A DNA stretch of 64,000 nucleotides, taken from NCBI GenBank assembly GCA_964529325.1, contig CAZGWH010000004.1, positions 6,894 to 70,893 of the forward strand, read 5' to 3'. Under the pieces are notes generated by a model, which did no database searches, had not been told where the DNA came from, and saw only the letters and a list, made by a program, of their open reading frames with translations. Below, piece by piece: positions 8,841-16,293 of the stretch (position 1 is the first letter of the stretch; each line of letters begins with the position of its first letter). Both the position numbers and the translations under genes were made by a program. The stretch comes from GCA-2689995 sp964529325 (GTDB taxonomy: Bacteria; Fidelibacterota; Marinisomatia; SCGC-AAA003-L08; GCA-2689995).

Positions 8841-9453
8841 TGATTGTATTTATAAAAATTCAATCCTCATTGTTGCGAATGGACCATCTACAAAACAATT
8901 TAAATATGGAAATTATATCAACCAATTTCCAGTTGTTGCACGCATAAATAATTTTGTTATTGATGGCTTTGAAAAAAATATTGGTTCAAAAACAGATGTT
9001 TGGTGTAACGGTGCAAACCAAAATTTGAATAAAAGAAAAAATATATTTGATAAAATCATAGTATTTATCCCACCTGAAATTTTGAATCGTAAAGGAAATG
9101 ATATTCATTTACGAATTCAAAAACGATTAGGAGTTGATTTTAATTCGTATGATTTAATTTCAGAAAAGGAAATGATTATATTTGAAAATCAATGTGGTTC
9201 AGAACGATTGACTACTGGAACAAATTCAATTTTGTGGGCAATGACGCAATATGAAAATGTTGTTATTCATGGATTTGATTTTTTTCAAAATGGGAAAGAG
9301 CATTATTTTGATGGTGGAATTAAATCATGGTTATTTAATCAAAATTGGTTTAAAAAAGGGGCAAAACACAATCACAAACAGGAAAAAGAATATATATTAA
9401 AATTATTAAATAATGAAAAAATATTTGATTTAAAAGATTTAATTAATGATTAA
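8830..9453 (+). CDS. Sialyltransferase-like protein (GT29/GT42-like)
   Basis: The 207-aa protein starts with ILIVANGPSTKQF, followed by VVARINNF, KTDVWCNG and, later, RLTTGTNSILWAM with IHGFDFFQNG and HYFD. This order resembles both the GT42 enzymes of Campylobacter (Cst-I/II: GNGPS, then RITSGV, GIDFYQNG) and the L and S sialyl motifs of GT29. These families transfer sialic acid from CMP-sialic acid to galactose or another sugar. CMP-nonulosonate synthesis genes follow directly, which fits. The only reasonable start is TTG at 8830, overlapping licD by 11 bases. There is no signal peptide, so it would act in the cytoplasm. Assignment is by motif pattern, not by close identity. Confidence 0.62.
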   Translation: MQLNDCIYKNSILIVANGPSTKQFKYGNYINQFPVVARINNFVIDGFEKNIGSKTDVWCNGANQNLNKRKNIFDKIIVFIPPEILNRKGNDIHLRIQKRLGVDFNSYDLISEKEMIIFENQCGSERLTTGTNSILWAMTQYENVVIHGFDFFQNGKEHYFDGGIKSWLFNQNWFKKGAKHNHKQEKEYILKLLNNEKIFDLKDLIND

Positions 9454-10135
9454 TAAGTCAAAAAAAGCAATTGCAATTATCCCAGCACGAGGTGGAAGTA
9501 AGGGAATCCTTGGGAAAAATATTAAATTGTTTAATGGGAAACCGTTAATTAATTATTCTATTGAATATGCTTTAAAGTCGGAGTTGATTTGTGATGTTTT
9601 TGTAACAACGGATAATCATGAAATTGCTGAAATATCAGAAAAAGCAGGTGCTAAAATAATTTTGCGACCCGATGAAATTTCTGGCGATACTGCCACAACA
9701 GAATCAGCAATTGAACATGCGTTAACACAAATTAATTCTAATCCTGAATTAGTTGTATTATTGCAGGCAACAAGTCCATTACGACCTAATAATAGTTTAT
9801 CTAAAATTATTGAACATTTTAGTAATAAAAAACTTGATTCATTATTAACAATTAGCCCAACACATCGGTTTTTTTGGGAAATAAAAAATGAAATTGCAAT
9901 AGCAAATTATGATTATATAAATAGACCACGACGACAGGATATGAAAGAAAATGATATAAAGTATATTGAAAATGGTTCAGTTTATATTTTTACAAAAATG
10001 AACTTTAAAAAATCAAAAAATCGATTAGGAGGAAAAATAGGCTATTATATTTTTCCTGAAGAGTACTCATTTGAAATTGATTCAATTAATGATTGGATCT
10101 TGTTAGAGCAAATTGCACAACAAATTAAAAATTAA
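9446..10135 (+). CDS. neuA: Acylneuraminate cytidylyltransferase (CMP-sialic acid synthetase)
   Basis: The 229-aa protein has the full NeuA signature: IPARGGSKGILGKNIKLF at the N-terminus (CTP-binding), VTTDNHEIAEISEKAGA, a TESAIEHAL block and LLQATSPLRPN. The enzyme couples CTP with a nonulosonic acid (Neu5Ac, or a legionaminic or pseudaminic type) to give the CMP-sugar donor. The ATG at 9446 overlaps the transferase stop by eight bases. It carries no C-terminal HAD domain; the matching phosphatase is a separate gene two positions downstream. Which nonulosonate is used cannot be told. Lies in the cytoplasm. Confidence 0.88.
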   Translation: MINKSKKAIAIIPARGGSKGILGKNIKLFNGKPLINYSIEYALKSELICDVFVTTDNHEIAEISEKAGAKIILRPDEISGDTATTESAIEHALTQINSNPELVVLLQATSPLRPNNSLSKIIEHFSNKKLDSLLTISPTHRFFWEIKNEIAIANYDYINRPRRQDMKENDIKYIENGSVYIFTKMNFKKSKNRLGGKIGYYIFPEEYSFEIDSINDWILLEQIAQQIKN

Positions 10136-10149
10136 AAGATGGAAATAAA

Positions 10150-11208
10150 ATGAACAGAGAGTTTAAGATACATAATAAAACAATTACGGAATCTTCTTCA
10201 GCATTTATAATTGCAGAAATTGGAATAAATCATCAAGGTGATGTAGATATTGCAAAAAAATTAATCCTTCAGGCAAAAGAATGCGGTGCAGATGCTGTTA
10301 AATTTCAAAAACGATCAATATCAAGGATTTTGACAAAAGAAGGCTTAGAAATGCCCTATGATAATCGAAATAGTTTTGGTAAAACATATGGTGAACATAA
10401 ACATGCTCTTGAATTATCTGAACATGATTATGTAGAATTAAAAGATTTTACAGATAAAAATGGATTATATTTTTCAGCATCAGGTTGGGATGAAGAAAGT
10501 ATTGATTTTTTATTAAGTATTGATGTCCCATTTTTTAAAATGGCATCAGCAGATTTATCAAATTTTCCATTACTCATACATACTGCTAAAACAGGTAAAC
10601 CAATGATTCTCTCAACAGGAATGGCAGATATGGAATTGGTTAAAAATGCGGTATCATTAATTTCTGAATTTAATCAAAATATTGCAATTATGCAGTGTAC
10701 TTCCACATATCCTGCTCAGTTTAATGAGATTAATTTAAATGTAATTAAGACTTATCAGGCTGAATTTCCTAATTCAATTATTGGATATTCGGGACACGAG
10801 CTAGGAATTGCAATTCCTGGGGTTGCCTTCGCTTTGGGTGCGAGAATAATTGAGAGGCATTTTACATTGGATAGAACAATGAAAGGTGGAGATCATGCGG
10901 CATCTTTAGAGCCACATGGTTTTGCTAAAATGGTGAGAGATATTGGGCATATTCAAAGTGCGATGGGAATTAGTGAAAAGAAAATGCAGGTATCTGAAAA
11001 ACCAATTTTTAAAAAATTAGCTAAAAGTATTGTTACTGCAAAAGATATTCAACAAGGTGAAATAATTACAATGGATATGGTTACAACTAAGGGGCCGGGT
11101 TCAGGCATTTCTCCTACAAAAATGAATTTGCTAATAGGTAAAAAACTGAATAAAATGGTAGCAAATGATATGGTTATAAAAGAAGAAGATGTGAATTGGA
11201 ATTCTTAA
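10150..11208 (+). CDS. neuB: N-acetylneuraminate synthase family protein (NeuB-like)
   Basis: The 352-aa protein has the NeuB TIM barrel (about residues 1-275), opening with IIAEIGINHQGDVDIAKKLI and carrying VKFQKR, ILSTGM and GYSGHELG. A C-terminal SAF/antifreeze-like domain (about 285-352) completes it, the usual length for the family. It condenses phosphoenolpyruvate with an N-acyl-hexosamine (or its 6-phosphate) to make a nonulosonic acid. No NeuC epimerase lies alongside. The adjacent HAD phosphatase gene hints that the 9-phosphate route is used. The stop overlaps the next start (TAATG). NeuB, LegI and PseI types cannot be separated by eye. Confidence 0.87.
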   Translation: MNREFKIHNKTITESSSAFIIAEIGINHQGDVDIAKKLILQAKECGADAVKFQKRSISRILTKEGLEMPYDNRNSFGKTYGEHKHALELSEHDYVELKDFTDKNGLYFSASGWDEESIDFLLSIDVPFFKMASADLSNFPLLIHTAKTGKPMILSTGMADMELVKNAVSLISEFNQNIAIMQCTSTYPAQFNEINLNVIKTYQAEFPNSIIGYSGHELGIAIPGVAFALGARIIERHFTLDRTMKGGDHAASLEPHGFAKMVRDIGHIQSAMGISEKKMQVSEKPIFKKLAKSIVTAKDIQQGEIITMDMVTTKGPGSGISPTKMNLLIGKKLNKMVANDMVIKEEDVNWNS

Positions 11209-11693
11209 TGTCAATAAAAGAAAAAGCAAAAAAAATTAAACTTATAGGAACGGATATTGATGGTGTTTGGACAGATGGTACAATGTATTATTCTCCTGAA
11301 GGCGATTTTATGAAAGCATTTTCAACTTATGATGGTATGGCAGTTCAAATAGCAAAAGAACATGGATTTGATATTTTAATTATGACGGGTGAAAACTCAG
11401 AAATGGTGAAGAGAAGAGCTGAAAAATTAAATATTGATAAAGTATATTTTGGTGAAAAAGAAAAGTTAAAAAGATTGAAATATATATGTTCTCGATTTGA
11501 ATATAGTTTAGATGAAATTGCATATATTGGGGATGATATTAATGATTTAGAAGTTTTGAATGAAGTTGGATTATCGGGTATGCCATCTTCAAGCCCAATA
11601 TTAAATGAATTTTCACCAGATATTGTTACAAAAAAGGGTGGTGGTGAAGGCGCATTTAGAGAATTTGTAGATCACATAATAAAATTCAAATAG
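11208..11693 (+). CDS. KdsC-like HAD phosphatase
   Basis: The 161-aa protein has the KdsC core: GTDIDGVWTDG (HAD motif I with the nucleophile Asp), IMTGENSEMVKRR, the FGEKEKL block and IGDDINDLEV (motif III/IV). The ATG at 11208 overlaps the NeuB stop; a TTG at 11196 would add four residues and is less likely. KdsC removes the phosphate of KDO 8-phosphate. Close relatives beside or fused to NeuA act on N-acylneuraminate or KDN 9-phosphate. Placement after neuA-neuB favours the latter, but a KDO role is possible. It closes the plus-strand run and abuts the stop of the convergent small ORF with no gap. Confidence 0.83.
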   Translation: MSIKEKAKKIKLIGTDIDGVWTDGTMYYSPEGDFMKAFSTYDGMAVQIAKEHGFDILIMTGENSEMVKRRAEKLNIDKVYFGEKEKLKRLKYICSRFEYSLDEIAYIGDDINDLEVLNEVGLSGMPSSSPILNEFSPDIVTKKGGGEGAFREFVDHIIKFK

Positions 11694-11870
11694 CTATTCT
11701 ACCATAATCATCATTAATCCATAACCTAAAAAGCTAAAAAACATTAACGCAAGAATGTAAATTTGGTATTTTAATTTTGACCAACCAAATTTTTTTTGAC
11801 TAAATTCATGCCATAATGAAACAATTGTGGCTAAAATAATCAATCCAAAAAATACCCATATTAAATCCAT
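11694..11870 (-). CDS. Small two-helix membrane protein (58 aa)
   Basis: A short minus-strand frame starts at ATG 11870-11868 and ends at TAG 11696-11694. It encodes 58 residues with two hydrophobic segments (about 3-20 and 37-56) separated by a polar HEFSQKKFGWSKLK stretch. It begins two bases upstream of the stop of the preceding minus-strand gene, so it looks like the last cistron of the small operon running leftwards from 13271. I do not recognise a family. Its tight packing against both neighbours, with no spare bases at the KdsC stop, argues that it is real. Confidence 0.6.
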   Translation of the reverse strand: MDLIWVFFGLIILATIVSLWHEFSQKKFGWSKLKYQIYILALMFFSFLGYGLMMIMVE

Positions 11871-12086
11871 TTAATCTTCATCCATTGAATTATTTTTTGA
11901 TTTTTGAACACCGATATGATTTGAAATTCCATCAATCTTTTTTTCTAATTGGTCAATTTTTTCGTCCGTATTATCATCTTGATAAATAAAATTAAAAAAG
12001 AAACGCCAAATACACCACATTAAAAAATTCCCGAGTAAAAAGCCTAATCCAATTGTGAATAAATTTTGAGAGAGATATTCAATCAT
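11871..12086 (-). CDS. Small single-span membrane protein with coiled-coil tail
   Basis: The 71-aa protein has one transmembrane segment (about residues 8-34, rich in Leu, Phe and Trp) followed by a charged tail. In the tail, DEKIDQLEKKIDGISNHIG looks like a short coiled coil. The start ATG overlaps the stop of the upstream MORN-type gene by four bases. The next small ORF starts right at its stop. No family recognised; it probably assembles in the inner membrane, perhaps with its small neighbour. Confidence 0.6.
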   Translation of the reverse strand: MIEYLSQNLFTIGLGFLLGNFLMWCIWRFFFNFIYQDDNTDEKIDQLEKKIDGISNHIGVQKSKNNSMDED

Positions 12087-12709
12087 TTATCATAATTCTT
12101 TTCAACTTGAACTCGACCATCTTCACCATACCAAATCCAACTTCCAATCTTTTTTGAGTCCTTATATTGACCATATGCTTTTAATTTTGTGTTCTCATGA
12201 TATTCAACATATTTACCTTGAATAAAACCCAATTGATACATTTTTTTTGATTTTACATTTCCATTTTCATAGAATTCGGTACAAACTCCATCCTCTTCCC
12301 CAGGTTTAGGGTTTCCAATAATTTGTATTGTTCCTATTTCATTCATCCATTTTAACTGATCAATAACACTTCCTTTTTTATAGGTAACCTCAGTTTTTAA
12401 TTTTCCGTTTTCATAGAATTCAGTCCATGTACCTTCTCGCTTTGAGGATTTATAGAATTCTTTTTGTTTAATTTTTCCATTTTCATGAAAATATTCCCAA
12501 TAGCCTGTTTTATTTCCTTTATCAAAACTGCCTCTTGATTTTAAATTTCCATTTTCAAAATAAGTTGTCCATACTCCAATTTTCATCCCTTTCTTTACTT
12601 TACCGACAACCATTTTACAGCCATTTTTATAATTTAATTGATGCAGACCATTTTTTAATTTTGAATCATTTGATTTACTAAAAAAATTAATTATATCTCC
12701 AAATCCCAA
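12083..12709 (-). CDS. MORN-repeat protein (YwqK antitoxin-like family)
   Basis: The 208-aa protein is made of about six MORN_2-type repeats with the pattern G-x-W-x3-Y-x2-N-G-x-L/I-K. Examples are VWTTYFENGNLKSRGSF and GTWTEFYENGKLKTEVTY. Database entries often label such proteins YwqK-family antitoxin, but a toxin partner is not visible. The start is a TTG at 12709, chosen because AGGAG lies six bases upstream and no ATG is near. It begins one base after the stop of the selenoprotein candidate, so the two are almost certainly co-translated. There is no signal peptide. Role unknown. Confidence 0.75.
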   Translation of the reverse strand: MGFGDIINFFSKSNDSKLKNGLHQLNYKNGCKMVVGKVKKGMKIGVWTTYFENGNLKSRGSFDKGNKTGYWEYFHENGKIKQKEFYKSSKREGTWTEFYENGKLKTEVTYKKGSVIDQLKWMNEIGTIQIIGNPKPGEEDGVCTEFYENGNVKSKKMYQLGFIQGKYVEYHENTKLKAYGQYKDSKKIGSWIWYGEDGRVQVEKNYDK

Positions 12710-12710
12710 T

Positions 12711-13271
12711 TTATACTCCTGATTGGTTTAATAAATTATTTACTTTATTGCGAATAAGATATTCATCAAATTCTTGAGTTAAATTCACTTTTCCTGAATA
12801 TTTTCCCTCTTTAGATATAAAATATAAATCTCTATTGATAGCTTCCCATGAATTCCAAATATCATTATTATTTATATCTTTCACCCAAGGTGTAATTTTA
12901 TTATCGGTTATTTCTGAAATTGATGTAAAATTATTTTGTCCTATTCCAATGACCATTACTTCATCCGTATTACTCACAATATTATGGTATTCTTCAAAAA
13001 TTTGATAAACTAAACCGAACCGATTTATACATGTACTTCAGGTTTCATTATTCGTAAAATAAATTAAAACTACTTTTCCTAAATAATCTTGTGGTCCAAT
13101 ATAATTTCCAAAGGATGTAGAATTTAGGTTTATATCTTTTAAAGAAAAAGATAAAACTTCACCATTTTCAATGATATTATTTTTAGGCGGATTTAATGAT
13201 TCACAAGCTGTAAAGTAGAAAGTGATAAAGAATAGAAGAAAAAAAGTTTTAATTATTTTTATTTTATTCAT
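12711..13271 (-). CDS. Thioredoxin-like lipoprotein with in-frame TGA: candidate selenoprotein (UxxC)
   Basis: One reading frame runs from ATG 13271 to TAA 12711, broken only by TGA at 13040-13038; read through, it gives 186 residues. The N-terminus is a lipoprotein signal with lipobox FTAC (Cys about 23). LGKVVLIYF then matches the beta strand that precedes the redox motif of TlpA/redoxin proteins. The TGA falls exactly where the first Cys of CxxC belongs, giving U-S-T-C (Sec78, Cys81). Sequence after the TGA stays thioredoxin-like (VMVIGIG, later DLYFISKEGK). A hairpin with a GG-led loop starts 16 bases after the TGA, as in bacterial SECIS elements. It would act as an envelope thiol oxidoreductase. 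A plain nonsense mutation or sequencing error remains possible. Confidence 0.75.
13005..13040 (-). promoter_or_regulatory. Candidate bacterial SECIS element after in-frame TGA
   Basis: On the minus strand, UGA (13040-13038) is followed after 16 nt by a five-base loop GGUUC. The loop is closed by a six-base-pair stem, UAAAUC with GGUUUA (13027-13022 with 13016-13011, one U-G wobble). A competing stem, AUAAA with UUUAU (13028-13024 with 13009-13005), is also possible. Bacterial SECIS hairpins are known to lie directly after the UGA with G at the start of the apical loop and a comparable distance. Seen by eye only; no folding energy was computed. Confidence 0.5.
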
Positions 13272-13295
13272 TTGTGAGAGAATAAGAATAATATA

Positions 13296-13322
13296 AAAAA
13301 GGCGTTCAGTTGAACGCCTTTA
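13296..13322 (-). terminator. Intrinsic terminator after gdhA
   Basis: A perfect inverted repeat, GGCGTTCA-GT-TGAACGCC (13301-13318), is flanked by an A-run that reads as TTTTTT on the minus strand directly after the stem. It lies 24 bases beyond the gdhA stop and separates gdhA from the selenoprotein operon on the same strand. Confidence 0.88.
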
Positions 13323-13342
13323 ATATCTATTGGATTAATGAT

Positions 13343-14680
13343 TTAAACAACACCTTGGTCAAGCATTGCATCTGCAACTTTTATAAAGCCAGCAATATTT
13401 GCACCTTTTACATAGTTCGTGAAATTATTGTCTGAACCATATTTAGTACATTGACTATGAATATCTTTCATGATTCCTTTGAGTTTCTCATCAACTTCTT
13501 TACGACTCCAACGAATACGCATTGCATTTTGTGACATTTCTAGTCCTGAAACTGCAACCCCGCCTGCATTTGCTGCTTTTCCTGGTCCAAAAAGAATTTT
13601 ATTATCTAAAAATATATCAACAGCACTGGCATCACTTGGCATATTTGCACCTTCGGCGACAGCTATACATCCATTTTTAACTAATAATTTTGCATCATTT
13701 TCATCAATTTCATTTTGAGTTGCACAGGGAAGCGCGACATCACATTTAATTGACCAAGGTCGTTCTCCTTTTTTATATTCAGCTCCAAATTGGTCTGCAT
13801 ATTCAGAAATTCGTCCTCTGCGATTATTTTTTAAATCCATAATCCATTGTAGCTTTTCAGAATTAATTCCATTCTTATCATAAATAGTTCCGCCTGAATC
13901 AGATAAACTGACTACTTTACCACCGAGCTCAATACATTTTTCTGTAGCAAATTGTGCAACATTTCCTGAACCACTTATAGCTATTGTTTTATTTTTTAAT
14001 GATTCACCATTTGAGTTTAACATATATTCTGAAAAATATACGCACCCATATCCAGTGGCTTCTGGTCGGATTAAACTTCCTCCCCAATTAAGACCTTTAC
14101 CTGTAAGTACGCCTGTAAATTCATTTCTAAGTCTTTTATATTGACCAAACATATAACCAATTTCACGACCACCTACTCCAATATCACCAGCAGGGACATC
14201 AGTCATTGGTCCAATATGGCGAGATAATTCGGTCATAAAACTTTGACAAAAACTCATCACTTCATTCTCAGATTTACCCTTTGGATCAAAATCAGAACCA
14301 CCTTTTCCACCACCCATTGGAAGTGTCGTCAAGCTATTTTTGAATATTTGTTCAAATCCTAGAAATTTAAGAATACTCAAATTCACAGATGGATGAAACC
14401 GCAAACCACCCTTATATGGTCCAATTGCTGAATTAAATTCTACACGATAACCACGATTTGTCATCACTTCCCCTCTATCGTTTCTCCATGGAACTCTAAA
14501 AATTATTACTCTTTCGGGTTCGGTAATTCGTTCCAAAATATTTGAATGAAGATAATGCGGATTATCTTGTAAATAATCCCAAATTGATTCAACTACTTCT
14601 TTTACGGCTTGAAAATATTCAGGCTGTGCAGTATTTCTTGAAGATAATTTATCCATAAACTCATCGACTGAGTTATACAT
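13343..14680 (-). CDS. gdhA: NADP-type glutamate dehydrogenase
   Basis: The 445 aa match the length of the hexameric bacterial NADP-dependent enzyme. Visible landmarks are GGLRFHPSVNLSILKFLGFE and LPMGGGKGGSDFDPKGKS around residues 90-130, holding the catalytic and glutamate-binding lysines. PAGDIGVGGREIG and the Rossmann segment AISGSGNVAQFATEK (about 235) follow. It interconverts 2-oxoglutarate plus ammonia and glutamate. AGGAG lies five bases before the ATG, and a strong terminator follows the stop. The upstream region holds an 18-base motif shared with the PFOR operon. Monocistronic. Confidence 0.95.
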   Translation of the reverse strand: MYNSVDEFMDKLSSRNTAQPEYFQAVKEVVESIWDYLQDNPHYLHSNILERITEPERVIIFRVPWRNDRGEVMTNRGYRVEFNSAIGPYKGGLRFHPSVNLSILKFLGFEQIFKNSLTTLPMGGGKGGSDFDPKGKSENEVMSFCQSFMTELSRHIGPMTDVPAGDIGVGGREIGYMFGQYKRLRNEFTGVLTGKGLNWGGSLIRPEATGYGCVYFSEYMLNSNGESLKNKTIAISGSGNVAQFATEKCIELGGKVVSLSDSGGTIYDKNGINSEKLQWIMDLKNNRRGRISEYADQFGAEYKKGERPWSIKCDVALPCATQNEIDENDAKLLVKNGCIAVAEGANMPSDASAVDIFLDNKILFGPGKAANAGGVAVSGLEMSQNAMRIRWSRKEVDEKLKGIMKDIHSQCTKYGSDNNFTNYVKGANIAGFIKVADAMLDQGVV

Positions 14681-14710
14681 TTGTACTCCTATAATTATGA
14701 TTAAGTGTCA

Positions 14711-14728
14711 TTGTCGGTTATTGGAAAT
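14711..14728 (-). promoter_or_regulatory. Shared upstream motif, gdhA copy
   Basis: On the minus strand this reads ATTTCCAATAACCGACAA, 31 bases before the gdhA start codon. The PFOR operon upstream region has the same string with two differences. No dyad symmetry is evident. It could be an activator site or part of a promoter; the gdhA -10 element is not clear to me. Confidence 0.4.
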
Positions 14729-14931
14729 CTCGGGTGAAAATTCCATTTATTTTCATTGTGATATTTAAATTAATTCCTGTTTTATTTAAAATAGTACCAA
14801 TAAAATATGGTATAAATTACACATTAATATTTATTTGTCTCAAATGCTATAAATCAATTCAAGTTATTTTTATGCACAGTAAAAATCTCGTATTTTTAAC
14901 CCCTAATTAAACCAAAGGAAATGACTAATTA

Positions 14932-16293
14932 ATGGATATTCCAGTAAAAGAAAGTAAACTAAAAGATTTTATAAAAAATCCAAAAAGTGCATTGTGGAAA
15001 CTTGCATTACCAATGATGGCAGGGATGTCTGTTCAATCTATTTATATGCTTGTAGATACGGCATTTATAGGGCATTGGGTAGGGGGTGATGCATTGGCTT
15101 CATTAGGATATATTTTTCCAATATTCTTTATTATATTAGGAATCACATTTGGTTTAGGAACAGGCGTAACAACTGTAATTGCCCAATTTATTGGTGCAGA
15201 AGATAAAGAATCAGCCGATAATTCTGCTGAACATTCCATATTATTGGCGAGTTTTTTAGGTTTATTTATTCTCATTGGGGGGAACATTTTTGGTGCAAAA
15301 ATATTAGCACTTCAAGGTGCAACTGGTCAAGCATTAGGTTATGCAAATGAATATTTTCCAATCATGCTTATCGGTTCTGTATTTATGGTTTTTGCAGTTT
15401 TCTTTCGTTCTATTTTATCGGGTGAAGGCGATAATAAAATGCCAATGATGGTTTTGGGTATTGGAACTGTTCTTAATATTATTTTAGACCCTATATTTAT
15501 TAATTATTATGGAATTAAAGGCGCTGCAATTGCAACAATGATAAGCCAAATTATTGTATGTTTAATTTTTATCTACATGATGTTTTTTAAAAAACATTCC
15601 TATATTACATTCGCATTAAAAGATTTTTCATTTAAAACTTCTATTTTTTCAAAAATATTTAAACTTGGAATTCCTGCATCGCTTTCAATGGTCATTATTT
15701 CAATGGGGGCTATTTTATTTAATAAAATTTTAGATTCAACAGATGCAGTTGCGGCATATCAAACTGCTGGTAGGTTAGAACATATGTTCTTTCTTCCAAT
15801 AATTTCAATTGCCCATGCATTGGTAACATTAACGGGGATGTTTTATGGTGCAAAAAGAATTGACTTATTAAATGAAGTTATATATTATGGGTTAAAAGTG
15901 GGGTTAGGATTTTCATTTATATTTGCAACTATTTTCTATTTTTTATCTGCACCCATGATAGGTTGGTTTACTGAATCACAAGAAATTATTAATATTGGAT
16001 CAAATTATTTTCATGTACTCATTTTTGCATTTCCATTAATAACAATTGGAATGACAAGTAGTCGAATTATGCAAGGAATGGGGTTTGCTACTCCGATGTT
16101 AATTATTACATTAATGCGGGTTATATTAATTAGTGGTCCGCTTGCTTGGTATTTTACTCGAATTTTATATAAGCCAATTGAATTTGTTTGGTATTCAATG
16201 TTAATTTCAGCGGTTTTTTCATCAGTAACCGCATTTATTTGGATGAGGAAAATTATATCAAGAAGTCTAATTGAAAAAAATATTATAGCATAA
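14932..16293 (+). CDS. MATE-family multidrug/cation efflux transporter
   Basis: The 453-aa protein has about twelve hydrophobic helices in two similar halves, typical of MATE (NorM/DinF-like) antiporters. The first half contains LALPMMAGMSVQSIYMLVDT and the second KLGIPASLSMVIISMGA, the usual matching starts of the two repeats. It would export cationic drugs or metabolites in exchange for protons or sodium at the inner membrane. GGAAATG precedes the start by about ten bases. The stop overlaps the start of the next gene by one base (ATAATG). Substrate not predictable. Confidence 0.92.
   Translation: MDIPVKESKLKDFIKNPKSALWKLALPMMAGMSVQSIYMLVDTAFIGHWVGGDALASLGYIFPIFFIILGITFGLGTGVTTVIAQFIGAEDKESADNSAEHSILLASFLGLFILIGGNIFGAKILALQGATGQALGYANEYFPIMLIGSVFMVFAVFFRSILSGEGDNKMPMMVLGIGTVLNIILDPIFINYYGIKGAAIATMISQIIVCLIFIYMMFFKKHSYITFALKDFSFKTSIFSKIFKLGIPASLSMVIISMGAILFNKILDSTDAVAAYQTAGRLEHMFFLPIISIAHALVTLTGMFYGAKRIDLLNEVIYYGLKVGLGFSFIFATIFYFLSAPMIGWFTESQEIINIGSNYFHVLIFAFPLITIGMTSSRIMQGMGFATPMLIITLMRVILISGPLAWYFTRILYKPIEFVWYSMLISAVFSSVTAFIWMRKIISRSLIEKNIIA

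Noticed and set aside
12083..12709. Toxin-antitoxin system based on the YwqK antitoxin-like label
   Set aside because: No toxin-like gene is adjacent; MORN repeats alone do not show antitoxin function.
12711..12977. A separate 88-aa gene starting at GTG 12977
   Set aside because: It has no ribosome site or domain start of its own and is the direct in-frame continuation of the thioredoxin-like protein beyond the TGA.
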